This document shows, piece by piece, positions 24,608 through 32,868 of a stretch of 64,000 bases of DNA. The first letter of the stretch is position 1; each line of letters opens with the position of its first letter. The position numbers and the translations under genes were made by a program. The stretch is from assembly GCF_019710585.1 (NCBI RefSeq), contig NZ_JAIFZQ010000016.1, positions 186,001-250,000 on the forward strand, given 5' to 3'. Below the pieces are notes generated by a model, which was given only the letters and a program-made list of their open reading frames with translations, was not told the origin of the DNA and searched no databases. This DNA is from Arthrobacter sp. MAHUQ-56. GTDB taxonomy: Bacteria; Actinomycetota; Actinomycetes; Actinomycetales; Micrococcaceae.

Positions 24608-25638
24608 GAATCCTGCTCTGGCATGTCCACGGATCCTGGACGGACGCCTTCGTCCGCGGCCGCCATGAATACCTGCTGCCCGTCCTGCCCGAAGGCGGAG
24701 CCTGGGGCCTGGGCCGGGCGGGCCGGAATTGGCCCGAATCGGTCCGGGAGGTGGACCTGGCGACGCTCGACGCAGACGCCGTGGACGCCGTCGTGCTGCA
24801 ACGGCCCGAAGAAATCAACGAAGTGGCGCGTTCGCTGGGACGCACCCCCGGCGTCGACTTGCCCGCGGTTTTCGTGGAACACAACACGCCCAAGGGAAAC
24901 TTCCCCAACATCCCCCACCCGCTGGCGGACCAGGACCTCATTCCGGTCGTCCACGTGACCCACTTCAACCGGCTCGCGTGGGACAACGGCTCCGCACCCA
25001 CCACCGTCATCGAGCACGGAATCCCGGACCCGGGCCACCTCTACACCGGTGAGCTGCCGGAACTCGGCGTCGTCGTCAATGAGCCGGTGCGGCGCGGCCG
25101 GGTGACAGGAACGGACCTGCTGCCGGCCTTCGCAGGAGTGGCACCGCTGCAGGTCTTCGGGATGAAAACCGACGGACTTGCCGCCGCCACCGGGATCGAC
25201 GCGTCCCGGCTGACGGCCCGCGGCGACCTGCAAACGAAGGACCTGCACCGGGAACTGGCACGCTGCCGGGCCTATGTGCACCCTATGCGTTGGACATCAC
25301 TGGGCCTCTCGCTATTGGAGGCCATGCACCTGGGCATGCCGGTGGTGGTCCTTGCCGCTACCGAGGCCCCGCGTGCGGTGCCGCAGGAAGCCGGCGTGGT
25401 GTCCGCCGACGTCGACGAGCTGCTCCGCTGCGCGGCGCGGCTGGTCGCCAATCCGGAGGAAGCCCGGCGGCGGGGGCTCGCCGCCCGGGAGGCGGCGCTG
25501 GAACGCTACGGCCTGGGCAAGTTCCAGGACCGCTGGGACGAGCTCCTGGCAGACCTGCACAACCGGCCCCGCCGATCCGTCAACGAGCGCCGGGACGAGC
25601 GGATCCTCGTGCCGGCCGGGGAGAGGAAGATTTCATGA
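24604..25638 (+). CDS. Glycosyltransferase, GT-B fold (family 1/4-like)
   Basis: A 344-residue GT-B glycosyltransferase. Its N-terminus is MRILLWHVHGSWTDAFVRG; AVFVEHNTPKGNFPN, VVHVTHFNRLAWD and TTVIEHGIPDPG are acceptor-side loops. The donor-side part contains CRAYVHPMRWTSLGLSLLEA, the equivalent of the E-x7-E motif (SLGLSLLEAMHLGMPVV). The nucleotide-sugar donor is unknown; in this locus ADP-heptose or UDP-sugars are plausible. It overlaps both neighbours by 4 bases. Confidence 0.85.
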   Translation: MRILLWHVHGSWTDAFVRGRHEYLLPVLPEGGAWGLGRAGRNWPESVREVDLATLDADAVDAVVLQRPEEINEVARSLGRTPGVDLPAVFVEHNTPKGNFPNIPHPLADQDLIPVVHVTHFNRLAWDNGSAPTTVIEHGIPDPGHLYTGELPELGVVVNEPVRRGRVTGTDLLPAFAGVAPLQVFGMKTDGLAAATGIDASRLTARGDLQTKDLHRELARCRAYVHPMRWTSLGLSLLEAMHLGMPVVVLAATEAPRAVPQEAGVVSADVDELLRCAARLVANPEEARRRGLAAREAALERYGLGKFQDRWDELLADLHNRPRRSVNERRDERILVPAGERKIS

Positions 25639-26888
25639 AAATCGCCATGATTTCCGAGCACGCAAGCCCGCTGGCGGCACTGGGCGGAGTAGACGCCGGC
25701 GGCCAGAACGTGCACGTCGCCGCATTATCCGAGGCGCTCGCCAAACGGGGCCACCACGTCACCGTCTACACGCGCAGGGATGCGACGGAGCTTCCCGAAA
25801 GGGTCCGGGTGGGGCGCCGGTTCGAGGTGGTCCACGTCGACGCCGGGCCAGCACGGCACGTGCCCAAGGACGAGCTGCTGCCCTACATGGGTGAACTGGC
25901 GGACGGCGTTGCCAGGGATTGGGGGCAGCGGCCGCCGGACGTGGTGCACGGCCATTTCTGGATGTCCGGGCTCGCTGCGCTGGACGCGGCAAGGCGGCCG
26001 GAGACCGGGTACCGGGTGCCGATGCTTCAGACTTTCCACGCGCTCGGGACGGTCAAGCGGCGGCACCAGGGCGCCGAGGACACCAGCCCGGAGGAACGCC
26101 AATGGCTGGAACCCGGAGTGGGCCGGGCCGCGGACCGCATCATCGCCACCTGCTCCGATGAGGTCTTCGAACTCAAGGCCATGGGCATCGCGACGGGCAA
26201 GATCTCCATCGCCCCCTGCGGCGTGGACCTGGACGTCTTCGGAGCCAGCGGCCCCGTCGCCCCCAGGATCCGCCGTTACCGCATCCTGTCCGTGGGCCGC
26301 CTGGTGCCGCGCAAGGGCGTCGACCTGGTGATCCGCGCCCTGCCGTACCTGAAAGCGGCAGGATTCGACGACGTTGAACTCCTGATCGTCGGCGGCGGCG
26401 GGGACAGCAACACCCTGAACAATGATCCGGAGATCCGCCGCCTGCTGGGCCTTGCCGCCGAGCTGGGTGTCTCGGAACAGGTCACGCTGCAGGGCCAGGT
26501 TTCGCGCAGCGAAATGCCCGGCATCTTCCGCAGCGCCGACGCCGTGGTCTGCGCCCCGTGGTACGAGCCGTTCGGGATCGTGCCGCTGGAGGCGATGGCC
26601 TGCGGTGTGCCGGTGGTGGCCGCCGCCGTCGGGGGTCTGCGCGACACCGTGGTGGACCACGCCACGGGCCTGCACGTGCCGCCGCGCGATCCGGAGGCCA
26701 TCGGCTCGGCCCTGTCCTTGCTGCTGGAGAACCCCACCCTGCGGGCCAGCCTTGGCCGCGCCGGCGAGCAGCGGGCCCGCACCCGCTACTCCTGGGACCG
26801 GGTTGCCGCCGAAACCGAGAAGGCTTACCAGCTTGCCGCCGCCGGAACCCCGGCGGGCGCCATTCCGATGGAAGGAGCGGCCCTGTGA
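25635..26888 (+). CDS. Glycosyltransferase family 4
   Basis: A 417-residue GT4-type enzyme. MKIAMISEHASPLAALGGVD and AGGQNVHVAALSEALAKRGH give the classic acceptor-loop GGxxxHV signature. DVVHGHFWMSGLAAL, FHALGTVKRRHQG and ISIAPCGVDLDVF follow, then ILSVGRLVPRKGVDLVIRAL (donor-side Arg/Lys) and EPFGIVPLEAMACGVPVVAA (E-x7-E). The pattern resembles sucrose-phosphate-synthase-like and MshA-like enzymes. It is the third transferase of the locus; ATGA overlap upstream and GTGA overlap downstream. Confidence 0.9.
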   Translation: MKIAMISEHASPLAALGGVDAGGQNVHVAALSEALAKRGHHVTVYTRRDATELPERVRVGRRFEVVHVDAGPARHVPKDELLPYMGELADGVARDWGQRPPDVVHGHFWMSGLAALDAARRPETGYRVPMLQTFHALGTVKRRHQGAEDTSPEERQWLEPGVGRAADRIIATCSDEVFELKAMGIATGKISIAPCGVDLDVFGASGPVAPRIRRYRILSVGRLVPRKGVDLVIRALPYLKAAGFDDVELLIVGGGGDSNTLNNDPEIRRLLGLAAELGVSEQVTLQGQVSRSEMPGIFRSADAVVCAPWYEPFGIVPLEAMACGVPVVAAAVGGLRDTVVDHATGLHVPPRDPEAIGSALSLLLENPTLRASLGRAGEQRARTRYSWDRVAAETEKAYQLAAAGTPAGAIPMEGAAL

Positions 26889-27610
26889 CTGCCGAGTGGT
26901 CCCTGCGTGAAGCCGACCTTCGCGCCCTGACAACGCCCCCCGCACTGCCGGCGGTACTGCCCGGTGCCACCTTCGTGGATCCCGACAGTGCCGATGCCGT
27001 CCGCGCGCACCTGGACAGCGTGCTGCCGGCCCTGGACTCCCTGCGGAGCCAGTCCGGCCATCTGGCCGCCTGGGGTGTGGAGCTTGCGCAGCGGCTGCTG
27101 CGCGGACAGCGGCTCCTCGCCGCCGGAAACGGTGGTTCCGCCGCCGAGGCGCAGCACCTGACCGCCGAACTGGTGGGGCGGTTCGACGGCGAGCGCGTCC
27201 CGTTCTCCGCCATCTCCCTGCACGCGGAATCGTCCGCGGTGACGGCGATCGCCAACGATTACGGGTACGACGACGTCTTCGCCCGCCAGGTGCGTGCGCA
27301 CGGACGCTCCGGCGACGTGCTGATGCTGCTGTCCACCAGCGGCAAGAGCCCCAACCTGCTGCGCGCCGCCGAGGCGGCAGGCCGGCTGAACGTGACCACC
27401 TGGGCACTCACCGGCACCGGCCCGAACCCACTGGCAGACGCCTGCGATGAGGCCGTCATGGTCGACGCCCCCAACGCCAACGCCCAGGAAGGGCACCTGA
27501 TTGCCCTGCATGCGGTCTGCCGCGCCTTCGACCTCGAGGTGGGCAGGCACACCCCGGACGCCGGACCAGGTGCGGCCAACGGCGGGTGGCGGAACGGCGG
27601 CAGGCCATGA
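26885..27610 (+). CDS. gmhA: SIS-domain isomerase, GmhA-like (sedoheptulose 7-phosphate isomerase)
   Basis: A 241-residue protein with a GmhA core. LLAAGNGGSAAEAQHLTAEL (about 80-99) is the phosphate-binding SIS loop with the His of the Zn site, and VGRFDGERVPFSAISLHAES, NDYGYDDVFARQV, LLSTSGKSPNLLRAAEAA and QEGHLIALHAVCRAFD (further metal ligands) follow. The expected step is D-sedoheptulose 7-phosphate to D-glycero-D-manno-heptose 7-phosphate, the first committed step to ADP-heptose. About 30 extra residues at the N-terminus and a Gly-rich tail are additions to the roughly 190-residue core. It begins with a GTG in a GTGA overlap. Confidence 0.87.
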   Translation: MTAEWSLREADLRALTTPPALPAVLPGATFVDPDSADAVRAHLDSVLPALDSLRSQSGHLAAWGVELAQRLLRGQRLLAAGNGGSAAEAQHLTAELVGRFDGERVPFSAISLHAESSAVTAIANDYGYDDVFARQVRAHGRSGDVLMLLSTSGKSPNLLRAAEAAGRLNVTTWALTGTGPNPLADACDEAVMVDAPNANAQEGHLIALHAVCRAFDLEVGRHTPDAGPGAANGGWRNGGRP

Positions 27611-29040
27611 GGGTCGTGGTGGTGGGCGACGTGATGCTGGACGTGGACCTCTCCGGCGAGGCAACCCGGCTCAGCCCCGACGCGCCCGTTCCCGTCGTCG
27701 ATGTTTCCGGCGTCCGCCGCCGTGCCGGCGGTGCCGGCCTGGTGGCGCGGATGCTGGCCCAGGACGGCTGGCCCGTCACCCTGGTGACGGTACTGGGGGA
27801 GGACGACGCCGGCAGCCAGCTGCGCTCGCACCTCGCCGGGGTGCGGCTCGTCGCCGGAACCACGGGCTACCCGTCACCGGTGAAGACCCGGGTACGGGCC
27901 GGATCCCATCCCGTGGTCCGCTTCGACCAGGGGTGCGCGAAAACCCCGGTTCCCGACGTCAGCCCAGCCATGCTCCGGGCGGTGGAAAAAGCCGGCGTGA
28001 TCATCGTGGCGGACTACGGCAGGGGACTGGCCGCCAACCCCCGGCTGCGGGAGCTCCTGTCCCGCCTGGCACCCGATGTCCCCATTGTCTGGGACCCCCA
28101 CCCCTCCGGCCCGGACCCGGTACCGGGCGTGGCCGTGGTGACACCCAACATCTCCGAAGCCACCAAGGCCGCGCAGTCGGTTGCCGCGGCACAAACGTCC
28201 GGGGCCCGGCCTGCCGCGGCGGAAGGCTCCTCCGGGGACCAGGCCGCGGAGGTGGCCGCGATCCTGCTGGAGCGCTGGCAGAGCCGCGCAGTGCTGGTCA
28301 CCAGGGGCGAGGAAGGGGCCGTCCTGCTGCGCCAGGGCGACCCGTACGCCCATGCTGTTCCCGCGCCGAGGGTGGAAGCAGGCGACCCCTGCGGCGCCGG
28401 CGACCGCCTCGCCGCCAGCCTAGCCATGCACCTCCTGGCCGGCCGCGATCTTCCGGACGCCGCGGCCCTGGCAGTGCATGACGCAGCCGACTTCCTCGCC
28501 GCCGGGGGAGTGTCGGCGCTGCCCGATACCGGCGCCGATGACGCTGCTGCCGGAAAGCCGGGACCTGGCGCCTCCGGCCGGCGCACCACCGAACCGCTGC
28601 TCCTGGCCCGCTCAGTGCGGGAAAGCGGAGGAAAGGTGGTAGCCACCGGCGGCTGCTTCGACCTGCTGCACGCCGGGCACGTCCGGTCCCTCGCCGCGGC
28701 AAGGGAACTCGGGGATTGCCTGATCGTCTGCCTCAACTCCGACGACTCCGTGCGGCGGCTCAAAGGCCCGGAACGCCCCATCATCGGCCAGCACGACCGG
28801 GCCGAACTGCTCCTGGCCATGGAATGCGTGGACGCGGTGATGGTCTTCGACGAGGACACTCCCGAAGCCGCACTGGACCGCCTCCGGCCGGACATCTGGG
28901 TCAAGGGCGGCGACTACAAGGGAGCCCGCCTGCCCGAAGCCGGCCTGGTGGAAAGCTGGGGCGGCCAATGCCTCACCGTCCCGTTCCATCCGGCCCGTTC
29001 CACCACCGGCCTGGCCAACGCACTCGCCAAGGTCAGCTGA
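27607..29040 (+). CDS. HldE-like heptose kinase/adenylyltransferase, diverged copy
   Basis: A 477-residue fusion of a PfkB-type kinase and a RfaE2-type nucleotidyltransferase. The kinase half has VVVGDVMLDVDLSGEATRLS, SPVKTRVRAG and DPCGAGDRLAASL (GAGD anion hole with catalytic Asp). The normally conserved GGAxNxAxNLA substrate loop reads GGAGLVARMLA, so this half may have changed substrate or lost activity. The transferase half is intact: TGGCFDLLHAGHVRSLAAAR (HxGH), LNSDDSVRRLKGPERPI and VKGGDY. It is coupled to gmhA by ATGA. A second, more canonical HldE lies three genes on. Confidence 0.85.
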   Translation: MRVVVVGDVMLDVDLSGEATRLSPDAPVPVVDVSGVRRRAGGAGLVARMLAQDGWPVTLVTVLGEDDAGSQLRSHLAGVRLVAGTTGYPSPVKTRVRAGSHPVVRFDQGCAKTPVPDVSPAMLRAVEKAGVIIVADYGRGLAANPRLRELLSRLAPDVPIVWDPHPSGPDPVPGVAVVTPNISEATKAAQSVAAAQTSGARPAAAEGSSGDQAAEVAAILLERWQSRAVLVTRGEEGAVLLRQGDPYAHAVPAPRVEAGDPCGAGDRLAASLAMHLLAGRDLPDAAALAVHDAADFLAAGGVSALPDTGADDAAAGKPGPGASGRRTTEPLLLARSVRESGGKVVATGGCFDLLHAGHVRSLAAARELGDCLIVCLNSDDSVRRLKGPERPIIGQHDRAELLLAMECVDAVMVFDEDTPEAALDRLRPDIWVKGGDYKGARLPEAGLVESWGGQCLTVPFHPARSTTGLANALAKVS

Positions 29041-29091
29041 CCGGATTCCCGATTTTCGAACTGTCTTGTTTTCCCCGTTGAAAGGAACACC

Positions 29092-29808
29092 ATGACCGCA
29101 GAGTCAACTGCCAACGCCACGCCCACGCCCGGACGCGTCCTGGTGACCGGAGGAGCCTCCGGGCTGGGGGCCGCCGTCGTCGACGCCGTCCTGCGCTCGG
29201 GCGGCACCCCGGTGGTCCTGGACCGCGACATCAGCAGCGTCTCCGGAGTGAAAGCCTTCGAAGTGGACGTGGCCGACCGAACGGCCGTGGAGCACGCCGT
29301 CCGGGAAGCCGCGGAGACCCTGGGCGGCCTGGACGCGGTGGTCACCGCCGCCGGCATCGACCGGTGCGGCAAGCTCGCCGACGTCGAGGCCACCGAATGG
29401 GAGAAGGTCATCGGGGTCAACCTGATGGGCACCGTCTCCGTGGTCCGCGCCGCGCTGCCGTACCTGAAGGAAACCCACGGCCGCGTGGTCACCGTGGCCT
29501 CCACCCTGGGCAAGCGCGCCGTGGCCGACGCCACCGCGTACTGTGCCTCCAAATTCGGCGTGGTGGGATTCAGCCACGCCCTCGCCGCGGAAACCGGCGG
29601 GGAAATCGGCGTCACCACCATGATCCCCGGCGGCATGAAGACCCGCTTCTTCGATGACCGCACCGAGCAGTACAAGCCGCAGGACGACTCCCGCCTCAAC
29701 GATCCTGCCAACACCGCGCAGGCCATCCTTTTCGCGCTGAACCAGCCCAGGGGCTGCGAGGTGCGCGAAATGCTGATCTGCCATGAGGAAGAGGGCTCCT
29801 GGCCCTAA
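29092..29808 (+). CDS. Short-chain dehydrogenase/reductase
   Basis: A 238-residue classical SDR: TGGASGLGAAVVDA is the NAD(P)-binding glycine motif, VVTAAGIDRCGKL replaces the usual NNAG with TAAG, VASTLGKRAVADATAYCASK carries Ser and the YxxxK pair. It sits within the heptose locus after a 51-base gap, so it may oxidise or reduce a sugar intermediate. Inference: with the following aldehyde dehydrogenase it could convert a heptose-derived alcohol or aldehyde. An ATG with AAAGGAAC upstream fixes the start. Confidence 0.85.
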   Translation: MTAESTANATPTPGRVLVTGGASGLGAAVVDAVLRSGGTPVVLDRDISSVSGVKAFEVDVADRTAVEHAVREAAETLGGLDAVVTAAGIDRCGKLADVEATEWEKVIGVNLMGTVSVVRAALPYLKETHGRVVTVASTLGKRAVADATAYCASKFGVVGFSHALAAETGGEIGVTTMIPGGMKTRFFDDRTEQYKPQDDSRLNDPANTAQAILFALNQPRGCEVREMLICHEEEGSWP

Positions 29809-29875
29809 ACCGGCACCAGCAGTACCCATCCATCCAGCACCGACCTATCCAGCATCGAAAGGCGGGAGGAACACC

Positions 29876-31303
29876 ATGCCAACCACAGCCACCGAAACAA
29901 CCCCGGGCAGTGCAACAGTCGAGGGCTCCGGCATCACCATCCAGGACCCGCGAACCGGTGAAGAACTCTGGACCGTGCCCCAGGCTTCCACCGAGGAGAT
30001 TGCCCATGCCGTGAAGGTGGCACGCAGCGCCGCTGCCGGCTGGGCAGCCACCGCCCCGGCAGAACGGGGCGCCGCGTTGCGCACCGCCGCCAAGGCGCTC
30101 GACGCCGCCGCACAGGAACTCGCCGGGCTCAACGCCAGCGAAACCGGCAGGCCGGTGGAGGAAGCGCTCGCCGGGATCGGGGCCGCCGTCTCCACCTTGG
30201 AACAGTATGCAGAGCTGGGTCCGGTGCACCGCGGACACAGCCTGCGCGGCAACCGGTTTGCGTCCGACTACACCGTGGCCGAGCCGCGCGGCGTTGCCGT
30301 CCTCCTCACTCCGTGGAACGATCCCGTGGCGGTAGCCTGCGGCCTCATCGGGGCCGCCCTGGCCACCGGCAACGCCGTCATCCACAAACCCAGTGAGCGG
30401 TGTCCGCGGCTGGGCGAGGCGCTGGGCGAGGTCCTGGCGCCGGCCTTCCCGGCCGGCGTCTTCCTGACCGTTTCGGGCGGCGCGGAGGTGGGAGCGCAGC
30501 TCTCGCAGGCGGACGTCGACGTGATTGCCCACGTCGGCTCCAGCGCGTCCGGCGCCCGGATCGCCAAGGCAGCGGCCCTGACCGGTGCACACGTCATCCG
30601 GGAAAACGGCGGCAATGATCCGCTGCTCGTGGACAGCGGCGTGGACCCTGTGTGGGCGGCTGAACAGGCGGCCATCGGCGCCTTCAGCAACAGCGGACAG
30701 ATCTGCACCTCGGTGGAGCGGATCTACGTCCACCGGGATATCGCGGAGGGGTTCTGCAGTGCGCTCCAAGCCGAGGCCGCGCGCCGGAACAGCAACGGCA
30801 CGGTGGCGCCCCTGGTTGACCGCCGGATGCGCGATGCAGTCCACGCCCACGTTGCGGGGGCCCTGGACCAGGGTGCCACGGCTGCTGAGGGCGGCGTCCT
30901 TCCGGGCGGGCCGGGTTCTTTCTACCCAGCCACTGTCCTGCTCGGCTGCACCGAGGGGATGCAGGTCATGGCGGAGGAAACCTTCGGTCCGGTCGCGCCG
31001 GTACAGGTGGTGGACTCGTTCGACGACGGCCTGCGCCTGGCCTGCAGCGGCAAGTACGGGCTGGCCGCCACCGTCCTCAGTGCCAACATTGCCCATATCC
31101 AGCAGGCCGTGGCGTCGCTGCCTGTGGGAACCGTGAAGATCAACGAGGTCTTTGGCGGCGCTCCCGGCGGTGCGGCCCAGCCGCGCGGGGAAAGCGGTGC
31201 CGGGTTCGGGTACGGGCCGGAGCTGCTGGACGAATTCACGCAGGTCAAGGTGGTGCACATCGCTGCGCCACCGGCCGCCAGCCAAGGGCAGGACCTGCCA
31301 TGA
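29876..31303 (+). CDS. Aldehyde dehydrogenase family protein
   Basis: A 475-residue NAD(P)-dependent aldehyde dehydrogenase. Landmarks are LTPWNDPVAVACGLIGAALA (replacing the usual PWNxP), NAVIHKPSERCP, AHVGSSASGARIAKAAAL, RENGGNDPLLV (Glu of the ELGG motif kept, Leu changed to Asn), and NSGQICTSVERIYV with the catalytic Cys. EETFGPVAPVQVVDSFDDGL is the C-terminal signature. It is preceded by GGGAGGA and overlaps the next gene by ATGA. Its place between two HldE genes suggests a role in the same pathway. Confidence 0.87.
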   Translation: MPTTATETTPGSATVEGSGITIQDPRTGEELWTVPQASTEEIAHAVKVARSAAAGWAATAPAERGAALRTAAKALDAAAQELAGLNASETGRPVEEALAGIGAAVSTLEQYAELGPVHRGHSLRGNRFASDYTVAEPRGVAVLLTPWNDPVAVACGLIGAALATGNAVIHKPSERCPRLGEALGEVLAPAFPAGVFLTVSGGAEVGAQLSQADVDVIAHVGSSASGARIAKAAALTGAHVIRENGGNDPLLVDSGVDPVWAAEQAAIGAFSNSGQICTSVERIYVHRDIAEGFCSALQAEAARRNSNGTVAPLVDRRMRDAVHAHVAGALDQGATAAEGGVLPGGPGSFYPATVLLGCTEGMQVMAEETFGPVAPVQVVDSFDDGLRLACSGKYGLAATVLSANIAHIQQAVASLPVGTVKINEVFGGAPGGAAQPRGESGAGFGYGPELLDEFTQVKVVHIAAPPAASQGQDLP

Positions 31304-32835
31304 GCGTATCCCCGGAATCCATCGACCTCTCCACCCAGCGGGCCCTGTCCGAGTGGCTGCCCGGCAGGCTGGCCGAGGAGCAGCCATCCATCCTGGTGAT
31401 CGGCGACGTCATGCTCGATGGCTGGTGGAGCGGCAGCATCGAACGGCTCTGCCGGGAAGCTCCGGCGCCCGTGGTAGAGATCCAGTCCCGTGAATCGGTG
31501 CCCGGCGGAGCCGCCAACACTGCCATGAACCTGGCGGCCCTGGGCGCGAAGGTTTCCGTTGCCGGCATCATCGGCACCGACGACGCCGGCGAGGACCTGC
31601 GGCGGCAGCTGTCTGCGGCAGGCATCGATGTCCGGAACCTGCACGCGCACCCGGACATGGTGACCACCACCAAGATCCGGATCAGCAGCGGCGGCCAGGT
31701 GATGCTGCGCCTCGACGACTCGGCCAGGACCGTGCCGGCCGATGCCCTCGCCGCGCTGGCCGCTTCGGTGGGTGCCGCCGTCGAACGCCAGGACGCCGTG
31801 CTGGTGTGCGACTACGGCACGGGGGTGGTGGACGGTCCCGTCCGCGCCGCGCTCACCGCCGTCCTCGCGGAGGGCACTGCAAGCGGGAACCGTCCGCTGG
31901 TGGTGGTCGACGCCCACGACCCGCGCCCCTGGGCTGCCCTGAAGCCTGACCTGGTGACGCCCAACGCGCAGGAAACCGCGCGCCTCCTCGACCGGAAGCT
32001 GCCGGAGGGGCAGGAGCGGGTGGAGGCCGTGGGGGCCCAGTCGGACGCTGTGCTGGAAAGCACCGGCGCGCGGGCGGTGGTGGTCACCCTGGACCGGGAC
32101 GGCACCGTCCTGCTGACGCCCGACGGCGTGCGGCACCGGACATGGGCACGGCCGGCCGCCGAGAAACAGGCCTCCGGGGCGGGAGACACTTTCGTGGCCG
32201 CGCTGACACTGGCCCGTGCCGCCGGCCTGCCCCTGACGGCAAGCCTCGACCTGGCCCAGGCGGCGGCCGACGTCGTGGTCCACCAGCCCGGCACGTCCGT
32301 CTGCAGCACCGCCCAGCTGAGCCGCTACCTCAAGGCGTTCGCGGACACGGCCCTCGGCGGGGACGAACTGCAGCGCCAGGTGGAGCTGCACCGGGCCCAG
32401 GGCCAGCGGATCGTGCTGACCAACGGCTGCTTCGACGTGCTGCACAGCGGCCATACCCGCTACCTGAACCAGGCCAAGCAGCTGGGCGACATCCTGGTGG
32501 TGGCGCTCAACAGCGACGACTCGGTGCGCCGGCTCAAGGGTGCCGGCAGGCCCATCAACACCATGGCAGACCGCGCCGCGGTGGTGGCCGCCCTCAGCTG
32601 CGTGGACTACGTGACCGTGTTCGACACCCCCACCGCCACGCCGCTGATCCAGCGGCTCCAGCCGGAGGTGTATGCCAAGGGCGGGGACTACACCCCCGAG
32701 ATGCTGGCCGAGACGTCCGCGGTGGAGGAGTACGGCGGCAGGGTGGCCATCCTCGACTACGTGGCCGAGCGGTCCACTACGGCCGTGGTGAAGAGGATCA
32801 GCGACGGCGAGGGGGCCGCCAGCCCGGTCAACTAG
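31300..32835 (+). CDS. hldE: Bifunctional heptose 7-phosphate kinase / heptose 1-phosphate adenylyltransferase
   Basis: A 511-residue HldE-like fusion with both halves canonical. The kinase half has LVIGDVMLDGWWSGSIERLC, VPGGAANTAMNLAALGAKV, TTTKIRISS, LVCDYGTGVV and ASGAGDTFVAALTLARA (GAGD, catalytic Asp). The transferase half has LTNGCFDVLHSGHTRYLNQA (HxGH), LNSDDSVRRLKGAGRPIN, YAKGGDYTPEML and RSTTAVVKRI. It should phosphorylate heptose 7-phosphate at C1 and, after GmhB, adenylylate heptose 1-phosphate to ADP-heptose. It ends the nine-gene locus. Epimerisation by an HldD-like SDR is not evident, so the product may stay in the D,D form. Confidence 0.9.
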   Translation: MSVSPESIDLSTQRALSEWLPGRLAEEQPSILVIGDVMLDGWWSGSIERLCREAPAPVVEIQSRESVPGGAANTAMNLAALGAKVSVAGIIGTDDAGEDLRRQLSAAGIDVRNLHAHPDMVTTTKIRISSGGQVMLRLDDSARTVPADALAALAASVGAAVERQDAVLVCDYGTGVVDGPVRAALTAVLAEGTASGNRPLVVVDAHDPRPWAALKPDLVTPNAQETARLLDRKLPEGQERVEAVGAQSDAVLESTGARAVVVTLDRDGTVLLTPDGVRHRTWARPAAEKQASGAGDTFVAALTLARAAGLPLTASLDLAQAAADVVVHQPGTSVCSTAQLSRYLKAFADTALGGDELQRQVELHRAQGQRIVLTNGCFDVLHSGHTRYLNQAKQLGDILVVALNSDDSVRRLKGAGRPINTMADRAAVVAALSCVDYVTVFDTPTATPLIQRLQPEVYAKGGDYTPEMLAETSAVEEYGGRVAILDYVAERSTTAVVKRISDGEGAASPVN

Positions 32836-32838
32836 GGT
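32833..32838 (+). promoter_or_regulatory. Possible leaderless promoter -10 (TAGGGT)
   Basis: TAGGGT overlaps the hldE stop codon and lies exactly 6 bases before an ATG at 32845 that opens a seven-codon ORF. The spacing matches the other leaderless candidates in the window. Confidence 0.4.
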
Positions 32839-32844
32839 TGAGGC

Positions 32845-32868
32845 ATGACTGAAGCGGGGCACGGGTAA
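32845..32868 (+). CDS. Seven-codon leader ORF (MTEAGHG) overlapping the next start
   Basis: ATG at 32845 followed by seven sense codons in total and TAA at 32866-32868; the last A of the stop is the first base of the spermidine-synthase-like ATG (TAATG). The next gene lacks a clear ribosome binding site of its own, so ribosomes finishing this mini-ORF could re-initiate. Whether the peptide itself matters is unknown; it has no His/Leu-type attenuator run. Confidence 0.35.
   Translation: MTEAGHG

Noticed and set aside
30922..32862. Minus-strand open frame of about 650 codons opposite hldE
   Set aside because: Antisense shadow; the plus-strand HldE motifs are unambiguous.
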